Shown here piece by piece: positions 56,108-64,000 of a DNA stretch of 64,000 nt. Positions within the stretch are counted from its first letter, which is position 1, and each line of letters begins with the position of its first letter. Origin of the DNA: Nocardiopsis ansamitocini (GTDB taxonomy: Bacteria; Actinomycetota; Actinomycetes; Streptosporangiales; Streptosporangiaceae); contig NZ_BSQG01000004.1 of the NCBI RefSeq assembly GCF_030268225.1, forward strand, positions 434,001 to 498,000, given 5' to 3'. The notes beneath the pieces were generated by a model, which was given only the letters and a program-made list of their open reading frames with translations, ran no database searches and had not been told where the DNA came from. A program made the translations under genes and the position numbers.

Positions 56108-56827
56108 TCAGCCTTCGTCGCCGGTTCGGTCGGCGGGCTCCATGCGACGCGACAGCCGTCGGGCAGCGAACGCGCCCCCGACGACGAACAGCACCAGTAC
56201 CCCCACGGCCGCGAGAAAGATCGGCGACGTGGGGGTGGCCGCACCACGGCCCAGGAAGACGTAGACGAACACCGAGGGCACGATGCCGATCGCCGTTCCC
56301 AGCGTGTACTGCCTCAGGGTGACCGCGGTGAGGGCGGAGCCGTAGTTGACCAGGGTGAACGGGAAGAGCGGGAAGAGCCGGACCAGTGCGACGGCGAGGG
56401 TCCCCCGTCGGGCCAGGAATGCGTTGAGGCGGTCGACCCTGCCCCCGGAGAGGCGTTCGACTGCTTCGCGGGAGAGCCCCCGGCCCAGCAGGAACGCGGC
56501 GACCGCGCCCAGCGTCGCACCCGCCCATACCAGGGCCGCCCCCAAAAAGATGCCGAACAGCGCCCCGGCAGCCGCATCGAGGAACGCGACGGGAAACAGC
56601 GCGACGGTGGCCAGGGCGTAGAGGAGGACGTAGAGCGGCGGCCCCCACGCCCCCAGTCCCGCGACGTGCTCGCGCGCCGTTGCCAGTGCGTCCAGCCCTT
56701 GCGTGGCCGCCAACCAGCCGCACCCCGCCAGGATCGCGACCAGCAGGACCACACGCGGCCACGGCGAGCGCAGCAGACGCACCAGCGGGGCGGCGCGCGA
56801 GGGCGCCGGAGGCTCTTCGTGTGTCAC
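56108..56827 (-). CDS. TVP38/TMEM64 (VTT domain) family membrane protein
   Basis: A 239-residue integral membrane protein of the DedA/VTT superfamily. The signature region FPVAFLDAAAGALFGIFLGAALVWAGATLGA leads to FLLGRGLSREAVERL and RLFPLFPFTLVNYGSALT, with five or six membrane spans. Family members take part in lipid scrambling or transport and envelope homeostasis; no specific role is known here. GTG start at 56827, without a clear Shine-Dalgarno sequence. It is 53 bases behind ilvA on the same strand. Confidence 0.85.
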   Translation of the reverse strand: MTHEEPPAPSRAAPLVRLLRSPWPRVVLLVAILAGCGWLAATQGLDALATAREHVAGLGAWGPPLYVLLYALATVALFPVAFLDAAAGALFGIFLGAALVWAGATLGAVAAFLLGRGLSREAVERLSGGRVDRLNAFLARRGTLAVALVRLFPLFPFTLVNYGSALTAVTLRQYTLGTAIGIVPSVFVYVFLGRGAATPTSPIFLAAVGVLVLFVVGGAFAARRLSRRMEPADRTGDEG

Positions 56828-56880
56828 CGCGGTCGACTCGCTTCCATCCGCCGCACCGTCCTTGGTAGTCGCGGGCCGGG

Positions 56881-58140
56881 TCAGAGCAGGAAGGAGAACA
56901 GCGGCGACCCCGGGGAGACCCGTTCGATCTGCAGCGGGCTCTCCGACATCCGCTTGACCAGGGCCTCGATGTCGTCGGCGCGGTCCAGTTCGATGCCGAC
57001 CAGCGCGGGCCCGGTCTCCCGGTTGTTCTTCTTGACGTACTCGAAGGCGACGATGTCCTCGCCCTCGTCCAGCACCTCGTCGAGGAAGTGGCGCAGCGCG
57101 CCGGGTTCCTGGGGGAAGGTCACCAGGAAGTAGTGGCGCAGCCCCTCGTGCAGCAGGGAGCGCTCGATCACCTCGCCGTAGCGGCTGAGGTCGTTGTTGC
57201 CCCCGGAGACGACGCACACGACCGGCCCCTCGGGCCTGCGCCCCAGTGGCATCCGGGCGGCGGCGCTGGCCAGTGCTCCGGCGGGCTCGGCGATGATCCC
57301 CTCGTTCTGGTAGAGCGCGACCATCTCCGTGCACACCGCGCCCTCGGGCACCGACACGATCTCGTCGACCAGGTCGCGCACGAGCCGGTAGCAGTGCTCA
57401 CCGACCCGGCCCACCGCGGCCCCGTCGACGAAGGTGTCGACGTGGGGCAGCGCGACGGGTCCACCGTTGTCCAGGGCAGCGCGCATACTGGCCGCACCGG
57501 CGGGTTCGGCGCCCACGACACGGACCCCGGGCAGGTTCTCCTTGACCCACAGCGCGATGCCGGAGACGAGGCCGCCACCGCCGACCGGGACGACGACGGT
57601 GTCGACGGGGCCGGTGAGCTGCTGGGTGATCTCCAGCCCCACGGTGCCCTGGCCGGCGATCGTGCGGGGGTCGTCGAACGGGGGGACGTAGACGGCGCCG
57701 GTGCGCCGGCTGTCCTCGTGGGCGGCGGCGTTGGCTTCGTCGAAGGAGCGGCCCACGATCACCTGGCGCACCCAGTCGCCGCCGATCGCCGCGATGCGTC
57801 GGCGCTTTTGCCGCGGGGTGTTGGAGGGAAGGTAGACCCGTCCCTTGATCCGGAGTTCGCGGCAGCTGAACGCCAGTCCCTGGGCGTGGTTTCCCGCGCT
57901 GGCGCACACGACGCCGCGGCTGCGCTCCTGTTCGCTCAACGACGCGATCAGACTGTAGGCGCCGCGCACCTTGTAGGAACGGCACAGCTGGGCGTCCTCG
58001 CGCTTGAGCAGCACCGGGACGCCTACGTCGTCGCTGAGCCGGGCGCTGTGCTCAAGCGGGGTACGCCGTACCACCGCCTCCAGGCGGGAGGCGGCACGGA
58101 CGATCGCGGCGGGGGTCAACTCATCGGGCTCGTGGGACAC
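56881..58140 (-). CDS. ilvA: Threonine ammonia-lyase
   Basis: A 419-residue PLP-dependent threonine dehydratase that yields 2-oxobutanoate for isoleucine. PLP Lys in CRSYKVRGAYSL (near residue 58), phosphate loop GGGGLVSG and substrate loop SAGNHAQG are present. The C-terminal 80 residues (LVTFPQEPGALRHFLDEVL, EYVKKNN) form one ACT-like regulatory domain, the short-form layout of actinobacterial IlvA rather than the two-domain E. coli form. GTG start at 58140 with a -10 box TAGCAT seven bases ahead, divergent from the penicillin acylase gene. Confidence 0.92.
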   Translation of the reverse strand: MSHEPDELTPAAIVRAASRLEAVVRRTPLEHSARLSDDVGVPVLLKREDAQLCRSYKVRGAYSLIASLSEQERSRGVVCASAGNHAQGLAFSCRELRIKGRVYLPSNTPRQKRRRIAAIGGDWVRQVIVGRSFDEANAAAHEDSRRTGAVYVPPFDDPRTIAGQGTVGLEITQQLTGPVDTVVVPVGGGGLVSGIALWVKENLPGVRVVGAEPAGAASMRAALDNGGPVALPHVDTFVDGAAVGRVGEHCYRLVRDLVDEIVSVPEGAVCTEMVALYQNEGIIAEPAGALASAAARMPLGRRPEGPVVCVVSGGNNDLSRYGEVIERSLLHEGLRHYFLVTFPQEPGALRHFLDEVLDEGEDIVAFEYVKKNNRETGPALVGIELDRADDIEALVKRMSESPLQIERVSPGSPLFSFLL

Positions 58141-58147
58141 GGCAGCG

Positions 58148-58153
58148 ATGCTA
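58148..58153 (-). promoter_or_regulatory. -10 box of ilvA, possibly leaderless
   Basis: TAGCAT on the minus strand is followed by seven bases and the GTG at 58140. A GAGG overlaps the upstream edge, so a normal leader from another promoter is not excluded. Confidence 0.4.
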
Positions 58154-58301
58154 CCTCGCCTGTTGCGGTCCGCTCGTCGATGCGGGAGCCGGTGCACCGC
58201 GACGACGGGCGGACCTTTTCCCTGCGGCCGACCGATGCACCCCATAAGCCGGAGTTGTGAAAGTGAGACGCGGAACACGGGCCCCGGCGCCGAGCGGGCC
58301 C

Positions 58302-58307
58302 TACAGT
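58302..58307 (+). promoter_or_regulatory. -10 box of penicillin acylase gene, leaderless
   Basis: TACAGT is followed by six bases and the ATG at 58314. No Shine-Dalgarno sequence lies between, so the message is probably leaderless. Confidence 0.5.
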
Positions 58308-58313
58308 CATCCC

Positions 58314-60884
58314 ATGTCTCGTGCTCAATCCCGTCTCAGGCGCTGGACGCTGGGCGTCCTCGCGGGCCTGGCGGCCCTCCTGCTCGTCACCGCCGGTCTG
58401 GCCGTGTGGACCGTGCAGCGTTCCTTCCCCGACACCGACGGCGAACTGTCGGTGCCCGGGCTGAGTGCGCCTGCGACGGTGCATCGTGACGCCGGCGGCA
58501 TCCCGCACATCTATGCCGACACCTCCCGGGACCTGTTCCTCGCCCAGGGCTACGTGCACGCCCAGGACCGCTTCTGGGCGATGGACTTCAACCGGCACGT
58601 GACCGCGGGGCGCACCGCGGAGCTGTTCGGTGCCGACCAGGTCGCGACCGACGTCTACCTGCGCACCATGGGCTGGCGGCGGGTGGCCGAGCAGGAGTAC
58701 GCGCTGCTGGGCGCGGATACCCGGGAGTACCTGGACGCCTACACCGAGGGGGTCAACGGCTACCTCGACGGGCGCGCGGCACCGGCGGTGAGCCTGGAGT
58801 ACGCGGTGCTGGGCCTGACCAACGGCGACTACGCGATCGAGCCGTGGACCCCGGCCGACAGCCTGGCCTGGCTCAAGGCGATGGCCTGGGACCTGGCCGG
58901 CAACATGGACGCGGAGATCGACCGTGCCTCGCTGCTGGCCGGCGGTCTCACCCGCGAGCAGGTCGAAGAGCTCTACCCCGATTACCCCGAGGCCGAGCAC
59001 GCCCCGATCCTGGCAGAAGGCACGGTCGAGGACGGCGTGTTCACCACGGGCGGCGGAACCGACGAGGGCGACGCGGCCAACCCTCCCTACGATGCCGCGG
59101 AGGCGGCCCGGGTCCTGCGCGAACTGGGCGAGGGCCTCTCCGGCCTGCCCGAGCTACTGGGCCCCGACGACTCCCCCGACCTCGGCTCCAACTCCTGGGT
59201 GGTCTCGGGCGACCACACCGCGTCGGGCAGACCGCTGCTGGCCAACGACCCCCACCTGGGTGCGGCGATGCCCTCGGTGTGGGCGCAGATGGGCCTGCAC
59301 TGCACGACGGTGGGCGAGGAGTGCCCCTTCGACGTCACCGGATTCACCTTCCCCGGCCTGCCCGGGGTGGTGATCGGCTTCAACCAGCAGATCGCGTGGG
59401 GGTTCACCAACCTCGGCCCCGACGTCACCGACCTCTATCTGGAGAAGATCGAGGGTGATTTTGCCATCGTGGACGGCGCCGCCGAACCGTTGGAGACCCG
59501 GGCGGAGACCATCGCGGTGGCCGGCGGCGACGACGTGGAGATCACGGTGCGCTCCTCCCGGCACGGGCCGCTGATGTCGGACCCGGAATTGGGTGCGCAG
59601 TTGCGCGCCCTGGGCGAGGACGCCCCGGTGGATGCCGAGGGCGAACCGGCCGGGACCGCCCGACCGGGCGGATACGGGGTGGCGATGAGCTGGACGGCGC
59701 TGCGACCGGGCCGCACCGCCGACGCGATCTTCCTGCTCAACCGGGCCCGCGACTTCGAGGAGTTCCGCACGGCGGCCTCCTTCTTCGAGGTCCCGGCACA
59801 GAACCTGGTCTACGCCGACACCGACGGCGGCATCGGTTACCAGGCGCCGGGGCTGATCCCGGTTCGCGGCAAGGGCGACGGGCGCTGGCCCGCACCCGGG
59901 TGGGACTCCGACTACGACTGGGAGGGGTTCGTCCCCTTCGAGGAGCTGCCCAGCGTGCGCGATCCGGAGTCGGGGATGATCGTGGCGGCCAACCAGGCGG
60001 TGATCGGCACGGACTACCCGAACCTGCTGACCCGCGACTGGGACTACGGCTACCGCTCCCAGCGCATCACGACCCTCCTGGCCGAGGCGGTCGGGGAGGG
60101 CGGGATCACCGTGGCCGACATGTCGCGGATCCACATGGACAACGAGAACTCCGGGGCGCGCGCGGTGGTGCCGCACCTTCTGGCGGCCGAGGTGTCGGGT
60201 CCCGCGGCCCGAGCACGCGACCTGTTGGCGGACTGGGACTACCAGCAGGACGTGGACTCCGCGGCGGCGGCCGTGTACAACGCGACCTACAAGCACCTGC
60301 TGCCGTTGGTCTTCGACGAACTGGGCGACCTCGGTCCGCCCTCCAACGCCTCGCGCTCCTGGCTGCTGCTGGGCGCCCTGGTGGAGGCGCCGGAGTCTCC
60401 CTGGTGGAAGGGGTCCGTCGCCGACAACCGCGACGACGCGCTGGCCATGGCGCTGGAGCGGGCGACCGACGAGCTCACCGACCTCCTCGGCGACGACCCC
60501 GCGGACTGGCGCTGGGGCGACCTGCACACGCTGACCGCCACCAACGCCTCGCTGGGCACCTCCGGTATCGCCGCGGTGGAGTGGCTGTTCAACCGGGGGC
60601 CGGTGGAGTCGGGAGGCGGTTCCAGCACCGTCAACGCAACCGGATGGAACGCCTCGGCCGAGGGGTACGCGATCACCACCGTGCCCTCGATGCGGATGGT
60701 GGTGGACCTGGGCGACCTGGACGCCTCCCGCTGGGTCAACCTGACCGGCGCCTCCGGACACGCCTTCCACCCCCACTACGCCGACCAGCTGGAGCCGTGG
60801 GCGCGGGGCGAGACCTTCCCGATGCGCGCCTCGACCGGGGCGGTGCGCGCCGCTGCCGAGAGGACACTGGTCCTGACCCCGTGA
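58314..60884 (+). CDS. Penicillin acylase family Ntn-hydrolase
   Basis: An 856-residue N-terminal-nucleophile amidase, exported or membrane-anchored by a helix at about residues 10-35. Autocleavage before Ser292 in DLGSNSWVVSGDH would yield an alpha chain and a beta chain whose new N-terminal Ser is the nucleophile. Other blocks: IYADTSRDLFLAQGYVHAQDRFWAMDFNRH, LLANDPHLGAAMPSVWAQM and GFNQQIAWGFTN, each in parts. Related enzymes cleave penicillins, acyl-homoserine lactones or echinocandin-type side chains; quorum quenching and lipopeptide deacylation are possible roles. Monocistronic, divergent from ilvA. Confidence 0.92.
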   Translation: MSRAQSRLRRWTLGVLAGLAALLLVTAGLAVWTVQRSFPDTDGELSVPGLSAPATVHRDAGGIPHIYADTSRDLFLAQGYVHAQDRFWAMDFNRHVTAGRTAELFGADQVATDVYLRTMGWRRVAEQEYALLGADTREYLDAYTEGVNGYLDGRAAPAVSLEYAVLGLTNGDYAIEPWTPADSLAWLKAMAWDLAGNMDAEIDRASLLAGGLTREQVEELYPDYPEAEHAPILAEGTVEDGVFTTGGGTDEGDAANPPYDAAEAARVLRELGEGLSGLPELLGPDDSPDLGSNSWVVSGDHTASGRPLLANDPHLGAAMPSVWAQMGLHCTTVGEECPFDVTGFTFPGLPGVVIGFNQQIAWGFTNLGPDVTDLYLEKIEGDFAIVDGAAEPLETRAETIAVAGGDDVEITVRSSRHGPLMSDPELGAQLRALGEDAPVDAEGEPAGTARPGGYGVAMSWTALRPGRTADAIFLLNRARDFEEFRTAASFFEVPAQNLVYADTDGGIGYQAPGLIPVRGKGDGRWPAPGWDSDYDWEGFVPFEELPSVRDPESGMIVAANQAVIGTDYPNLLTRDWDYGYRSQRITTLLAEAVGEGGITVADMSRIHMDNENSGARAVVPHLLAAEVSGPAARARDLLADWDYQQDVDSAAAAVYNATYKHLLPLVFDELGDLGPPSNASRSWLLLGALVEAPESPWWKGSVADNRDDALAMALERATDELTDLLGDDPADWRWGDLHTLTATNASLGTSGIAAVEWLFNRGPVESGGGSSTVNATGWNASAEGYAITTVPSMRMVVDLGDLDASRWVNLTGASGHAFHPHYADQLEPWARGETFPMRASTGAVRAAAERTLVLTP

Positions 60885-60981
60885 CCGCCGGGGCGGGCGC
60901 GCTTTCCGCACGAGCGCGTCCTCCCCGCCCGCACGACCGGGCCCGGATGGGCCGACCGGCGCCGTTCGGGTTCGACTCGGA

Positions 60982-60996
60982 TTCGACAATGTCGAA
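60982..60996. promoter_or_regulatory. Perfect 15-base palindrome, distal glycerol operator candidate
   Basis: TTCGACA-A-TGTCGAA is perfectly symmetric about one base. The same word with one mismatch lies at 61481-61495 next to the glpD promoter. Confidence 0.55.
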
Positions 60997-61439
60997 CGCA
61001 AAGCGTGGAAAAGCGATTGCGGTACGGCGCCGACGGGACCACCACGGCAATCGTGCTCCCGGACGGGCGGTGTCGGACCCGCGCCCGAGCGGTTGCCAGG
61101 GGGCGAGGCCCCGGGGCCGGTCGCCGCGACCGACCCACTGCACGCCGTTGCGCGGCGCGCATCCTTACGGGGCGACAAAGGACGGCGGGCATCGGGGCGG
61201 CGCCGGGTGCCCCGACCACCAGGCGCCCGTGGGGCGAGGACCTTCGATCAGGGCGCGTGCACCGGGCGGGGAGCGGGTAGGGGTCGGTGTCGGCGGCGCC
61301 GGTGGACACCGCGGGGGCCGTCGGGCGGAGCCCGCGTGGGACACGGTCCGCTCCGCGGCCCGATCGTGGGGTGCGGGCGGCCCGCGCGGCCTGGCACGAC
61401 CCGGGTGGGCCGGTACGCCGGCGCGGCCGGTCCGACAGG

Positions 61440-61467
61440 TTGACACGTCGGAACCCGGAAGGCATTA
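61440..61467 (+). promoter_or_regulatory. Promoter of glpD
   Basis: TTGACA (61440-61445), a 16-base spacer and CATTAT (61462-61467) form a good housekeeping promoter. Transcription would start near 61474. Confidence 0.6.
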
Positions 61468-61480
61468 TTCGCAGAAAGTG

Positions 61481-61495
61481 TTCGACATTGTCGCA
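61481..61495. promoter_or_regulatory. Proximal glycerol operator candidate
   Basis: TTCGACA-T-TGTCGCA matches the distal palindrome except for one arm base. It lies just downstream of the inferred glpD start, where a repressor such as a GylR-like IclR protein would block RNA polymerase. Confidence 0.55.
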
Positions 61496-61582
61496 CGATG
61501 GCCGACATAAGGTGACTGGACGGTCCGACGAGCGCGTCCTAAGTCCCCGACCGAGCGGCTCGACGAACCTGTGAGGGGTCCC

Positions 61583-63160
61583 ATGATCACCACATCCCAC
61601 TCCAGCGGCGACGCCCGGGTGCAGGCCCGCTCGGAACTGTCCCGCGGCACCTTCGACCTCCTGGTCATCGGTGGAGGCATCCTCGGCACCGCGGTGACCT
61701 GGATGGCCGCCCAGACCGGGCTGCGCGTGGCGATGGTGGACGCCGGGGACTTCGCCGGCGCGACCTCCAGCGCCTCCTCCAAACTGGTGCACGGCGGCCT
61801 GCGCTACCTGCAGACCGGCAACATCGGGCTGGTCGCGGAGAACCACCGCGAGCGCCGCTCCCTGGCCGGTGACGTGGCGCCGCACCTGGTCAACCCGATG
61901 CCATTCCTGGTACCGGTATACAAGGGCGGCCCGCACGGCGCGGCCAAGCTGGGCGCGGGCGTGTTCCTGTACTCCGCGCTCTCGGCGTTCGGCGACGGCG
62001 TCGGGCGGGTGATGTCGCCCCTGCAGGCACGCCGCATGGTGCCCGGCCTGCGCACCGACGGACTGCGCTCGGTGGCCGCCTACCACGACCACCAGATGAA
62101 CGACAGCCGCGTCGCGGTGATGACGGTACGCGCGGCCGTGGAGGCGGGCGCGGTCGTGCTCAACCACTCCGAGGTCGTCGGGCTGCGCACCACCCGCGGC
62201 CGGGTCGGCGGCGCCGACCTGCGCGACCGGCTCGACGGCAGCGAGTTCGGGGTGGACGCACGCCTGGTGCTCAACGCGACCGGCCCCTGGGTGGACCACC
62301 TCCGCCGGATGGAGAACCCCGACGCCGCGCCCAGCGTGCGGCTGTCCAAGGGCGCACACCTGGTCGTGAAGACGCCGCGGCCCTGGCGCGCCGCGCTGAC
62401 CATCCCGGTGGACAAGTACCGCGTGTCCTTCGCCATTCCCTGGGAGGACCACCTCCTGCTGGGCACCACCGACGAGGAATACACCGGCGACCCCGCCGAG
62501 GTGGGCGTGGTGCAGAGCGACATCGACCAGATCCTGGGCGAGGCGGGGGTCGGCGTGGAGCCGGCGCTGCTGGACCCCGCGTCAATCGTCTACTCCTTCG
62601 CCGGGCTGCGGGTGCTGCCCGGCGGCGCCGGCGGCACCAGCGCGGCCAAGCGCGAGACGGTGGTGACCGAGGGGCGCGGCGGCATGCTCTCGGTGGCCGG
62701 CGGCAAGTGGACGACCTACCGGCACATCGGGCGCAGCGTGATCGAGCGGCTGCGCCGGCTGAGCTCGGTCCCCCTTGCCGAGGACATGGCGGCACCGCTG
62801 CGGACCGTGCCGCTGCCGGGGGTGGCCCGCCCCGACGCCGTGGTGCACCGGCTGCTGGCCGAGGACGCCCCCGGCGAGCGGATGGACGTGCTCGTCGCGC
62901 GGCACCTGGCCTCCCACTACGGGAGCCTGGCGTTGGACCTGGCCGCGCTCGTGCGCGAGGACCCGGCGCTGGGCGAGCGCATCCACCCCGACGGTCCCGA
63001 CATCTGGGCCCAGGTGGCCTACGCCCGCGACCGCGAGTGGGCGGCCACCGCCGACGACGTGCTGCGCCGGCGCACCACAGTCACGGTGCGCGGCCTGGCC
63101 ACGCCGCAGGTCCGCGCGGCGACCGAGTCGATGCTGGCGCCGCCCCTCCGCGCGGCCTGA
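61583..63160 (+). CDS. glpD: Glycerol-3-phosphate dehydrogenase (FAD-dependent)
   Basis: A 525-residue aerobic, membrane-associated flavoprotein that oxidises glycerol-3-phosphate to dihydroxyacetone phosphate and feeds quinone. FAD site LLVIGGGILGTAVTW at about residue 27; substrate loop ATSSASSKLVHGGLRYLQ; VLNATGPWVDHL; DHLLLGTTDEEYTGDP and the C-terminal SVAGGKWTTYRHIG. The ATG at 61583 follows GAGGGG at four bases; a GTG at 61571 is in frame but has less support. Single gene with its own promoter and a strong terminator. Confidence 0.95.
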   Translation: MITTSHSSGDARVQARSELSRGTFDLLVIGGGILGTAVTWMAAQTGLRVAMVDAGDFAGATSSASSKLVHGGLRYLQTGNIGLVAENHRERRSLAGDVAPHLVNPMPFLVPVYKGGPHGAAKLGAGVFLYSALSAFGDGVGRVMSPLQARRMVPGLRTDGLRSVAAYHDHQMNDSRVAVMTVRAAVEAGAVVLNHSEVVGLRTTRGRVGGADLRDRLDGSEFGVDARLVLNATGPWVDHLRRMENPDAAPSVRLSKGAHLVVKTPRPWRAALTIPVDKYRVSFAIPWEDHLLLGTTDEEYTGDPAEVGVVQSDIDQILGEAGVGVEPALLDPASIVYSFAGLRVLPGGAGGTSAAKRETVVTEGRGGMLSVAGGKWTTYRHIGRSVIERLRRLSSVPLAEDMAAPLRTVPLPGVARPDAVVHRLLAEDAPGERMDVLVARHLASHYGSLALDLAALVREDPALGERIHPDGPDIWAQVAYARDREWAATADDVLRRRTTVTVRGLATPQVRAATESMLAPPLRAA

Positions 63161-63183
63161 CCGCACGGGGCGAGCGCCCCGTC

Positions 63184-63224
63184 GCGGGAAGCGCGTCCTT
63201 CTCCGACGCGCTTCCCGCTTTCTT
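63184..63224 (+). terminator. Intrinsic terminator of glpD
   Basis: GCGGGAAGCGCGT (63184-63196) pairs perfectly with ACGCGCTTCCCGC (63206-63218) and is followed by TTTCTT. This is the most canonical rho-independent terminator of the window. Confidence 0.85.
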
Positions 63225-63254
63225 GCCGGCACCGGGGGCGGGAGGGGAAGCGGG

Positions 63255-64000
63255 TCAGGTCGTGCGGCCCAGGGCCCCGGCGAGCAGGTGGTGGGTGTCG
63301 CTGCCACGGGGGGTGTGGTCGTCGGGACGCCAGTCGTTGGCCGCCGCCACGCCCGGCTCCAGGAGCTCCATCCCGTCGAAGAAACGGGCGATCTGGTCGG
63401 CGGTGCGGAACCAGCCGCTGCCCAGGCCCCCCTTGACCAGCGCCGCCTCGACGTCGCGGGCGCGTTCGTCACCGGAGTCGTAGAAGTGCGTGATCATCAC
63501 GTAGCTGCCGCTGGGGAGGCGGTCGCGGATCTGGGCGGCGATCGCCCAGGGGTCGTCCTCGTCGTCGAGGTGGTGCAGGATCGAGGCCATGAACACCGCG
63601 ACCGGCTGGTCGAAGTCCAACAGGCGCAGGGTGTCGGGGTGCTCGAAGATGCCGTCGGGGTGGCGCAGGTCGGCCTGGATGACGGTGGTGGTCTGGTTGT
63701 CGGCCAGCAGCGCGCGGGCGTGGGCGAGCACGATGGGGTCGTTGTCGACGTAGACGACCCGCACCTCCGGGTCGGTCTCGTGCGCGATCTCGTGGACGTT
63801 TCCGGCCGTCGGCAGGCCCGAGCCGATGTCGAGGAACTGCTTGATCCCGTTCTGCACCAGGAACCGGGTGGCGCGCTGGAGCATGAACCGGCTCTCCTTG
63901 CCCAGCTGCTTGCCCTGGGGGAAGACCTGCTCGACGGCGGAGGCTGCGGCACGGTCGGCCGGGAAGTTGTCCTTGCCGCCCATGAAGTAGTCGCACACCC
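63255..64000 (-). CDS. SAM-dependent methyltransferase (DUF574/Methyltransf_19), 5' end outside window
   Basis: The last 248 or so codons of a methyltransferase of the actinobacteria-specific SAV2177-like family. CDYFMGGKDNFPADR is the family hallmark near the true N-terminus, which is cut by the window edge by only a few tens of residues. SAM site FLDIGSGLPTAGNVHEIA and VVYVDNDPIVLAHARALL follow, then FMASILHHLDDEDDPWAI and VMITHFYDSGD. Members are often clustered with regulators; substrates are unknown. It converges on glpD across the terminator. Confidence 0.88.
   Translation of the reverse strand, partial: VCDYFMGGKDNFPADRAAASAVEQVFPQGKQLGKESRFMLQRATRFLVQNGIKQFLDIGSGLPTAGNVHEIAHETDPEVRVVYVDNDPIVLAHARALLADNQTTTVIQADLRHPDGIFEHPDTLRLLDFDQPVAVFMASILHHLDDEDDPWAIAAQIRDRLPSGSYVMITHFYDSGDERARDVEAALVKGGLGSGWFRTADQIARFFDGMELLEPGVAAANDWRPDDHTPRGSDTHHLLAGALGRTT

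Larger units (their letters stand above)
60885..61582. other. Long intergenic region upstream of glpD
   Basis: About 700 bases with two operator-like palindromes near its ends and a promoter close to glpD, but no protein-like gene between them. A glpF or glpK gene would be expected in some glycerol operons; none is present. Confidence 0.5.

Overview
The window is one contiguous piece of a very GC-rich actinobacterial chromosome. Start codons are often GTG, many genes overlap as ATGA or GTGA, and the -10 boxes are of actinobacterial type. A perfect copy of the 14-bp CelR operator of Thermobifida (TGGGAGCGCTCCCA), a secreted GH9 cellulase ending in a CBM2, trehalose genes and a xylo-oligosaccharide locus point to the Nocardiopsaceae, most likely a Thermobifida-like cellulolytic actinomycete. 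I saw no tRNA, rRNA, CRISPR array, insertion sequence or prophage.

Layout. 0-11 kb: 3' truncated ABC-F ATPase, an NAD-dependent epimerase with an altered active site, a secreted polysaccharide deacetylase lipoprotein, fdhD, a tightly overlapping four-gene operon (acyl-CoA dehydrogenase-like, PIG-L deacetylase, methyltransferase, GT2), an aromatic-acid exporter-like protein and a FadR-type regulator. 11-34 kb is a carbohydrate island: GH9 cellulase under a CelR box, a YeiH-type exporter with a tiny membrane protein, GH1 beta-glucosidase, TreZ, an RlmA/TlrB-like methyltransferase, then the bxl locus (lipoprotein, two permeases and GH3 xylosidase on one strand, a LacI repressor divergent from them, GH43 converging on the repressor), an L,D-transpeptidase, an F420/FMN oxidoreductase and TreY-GlgX. 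TreX/GlgX, TreY and TreZ together give trehalose from maltodextrin although they are split over two sites.

34-44 kb: aroQ, an orphan pstS, an SDR, a MocR regulator divergent from an EamA exporter, a large GT2, a divergent CGNR regulator/VOC pair with overlapping -10 boxes, and a pentapeptide-repeat protein. 44-50 kb is a purine-catabolism operon (xanthine dehydrogenase FAD, 2Fe-2S and Mo subunits with an oxoguanine-deaminase-like gene inside), preceded by a wrecked pucR gene. 50-64 kb: D-Ala-D-Ala ligase-like gene with an aminotransferase, SigF-type and ECF sigma factors each beside a member of one paralogous small-protein family, panD, a VTT membrane protein, ilvA, penicillin acylase, glpD under a candidate glycerol operator, and a truncated methyltransferase.

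The most unusual items are the 5.4-8.5 kb four-gene operon, the paired small proteins next to the two sigma genes, the nested leaderless promoter at 42.4 kb, the decayed pucR, the epimerase lacking its catalytic tyrosine, and the structured leader ahead of the L,D-transpeptidase. All functional names come from motifs read by eye; no database search was run.
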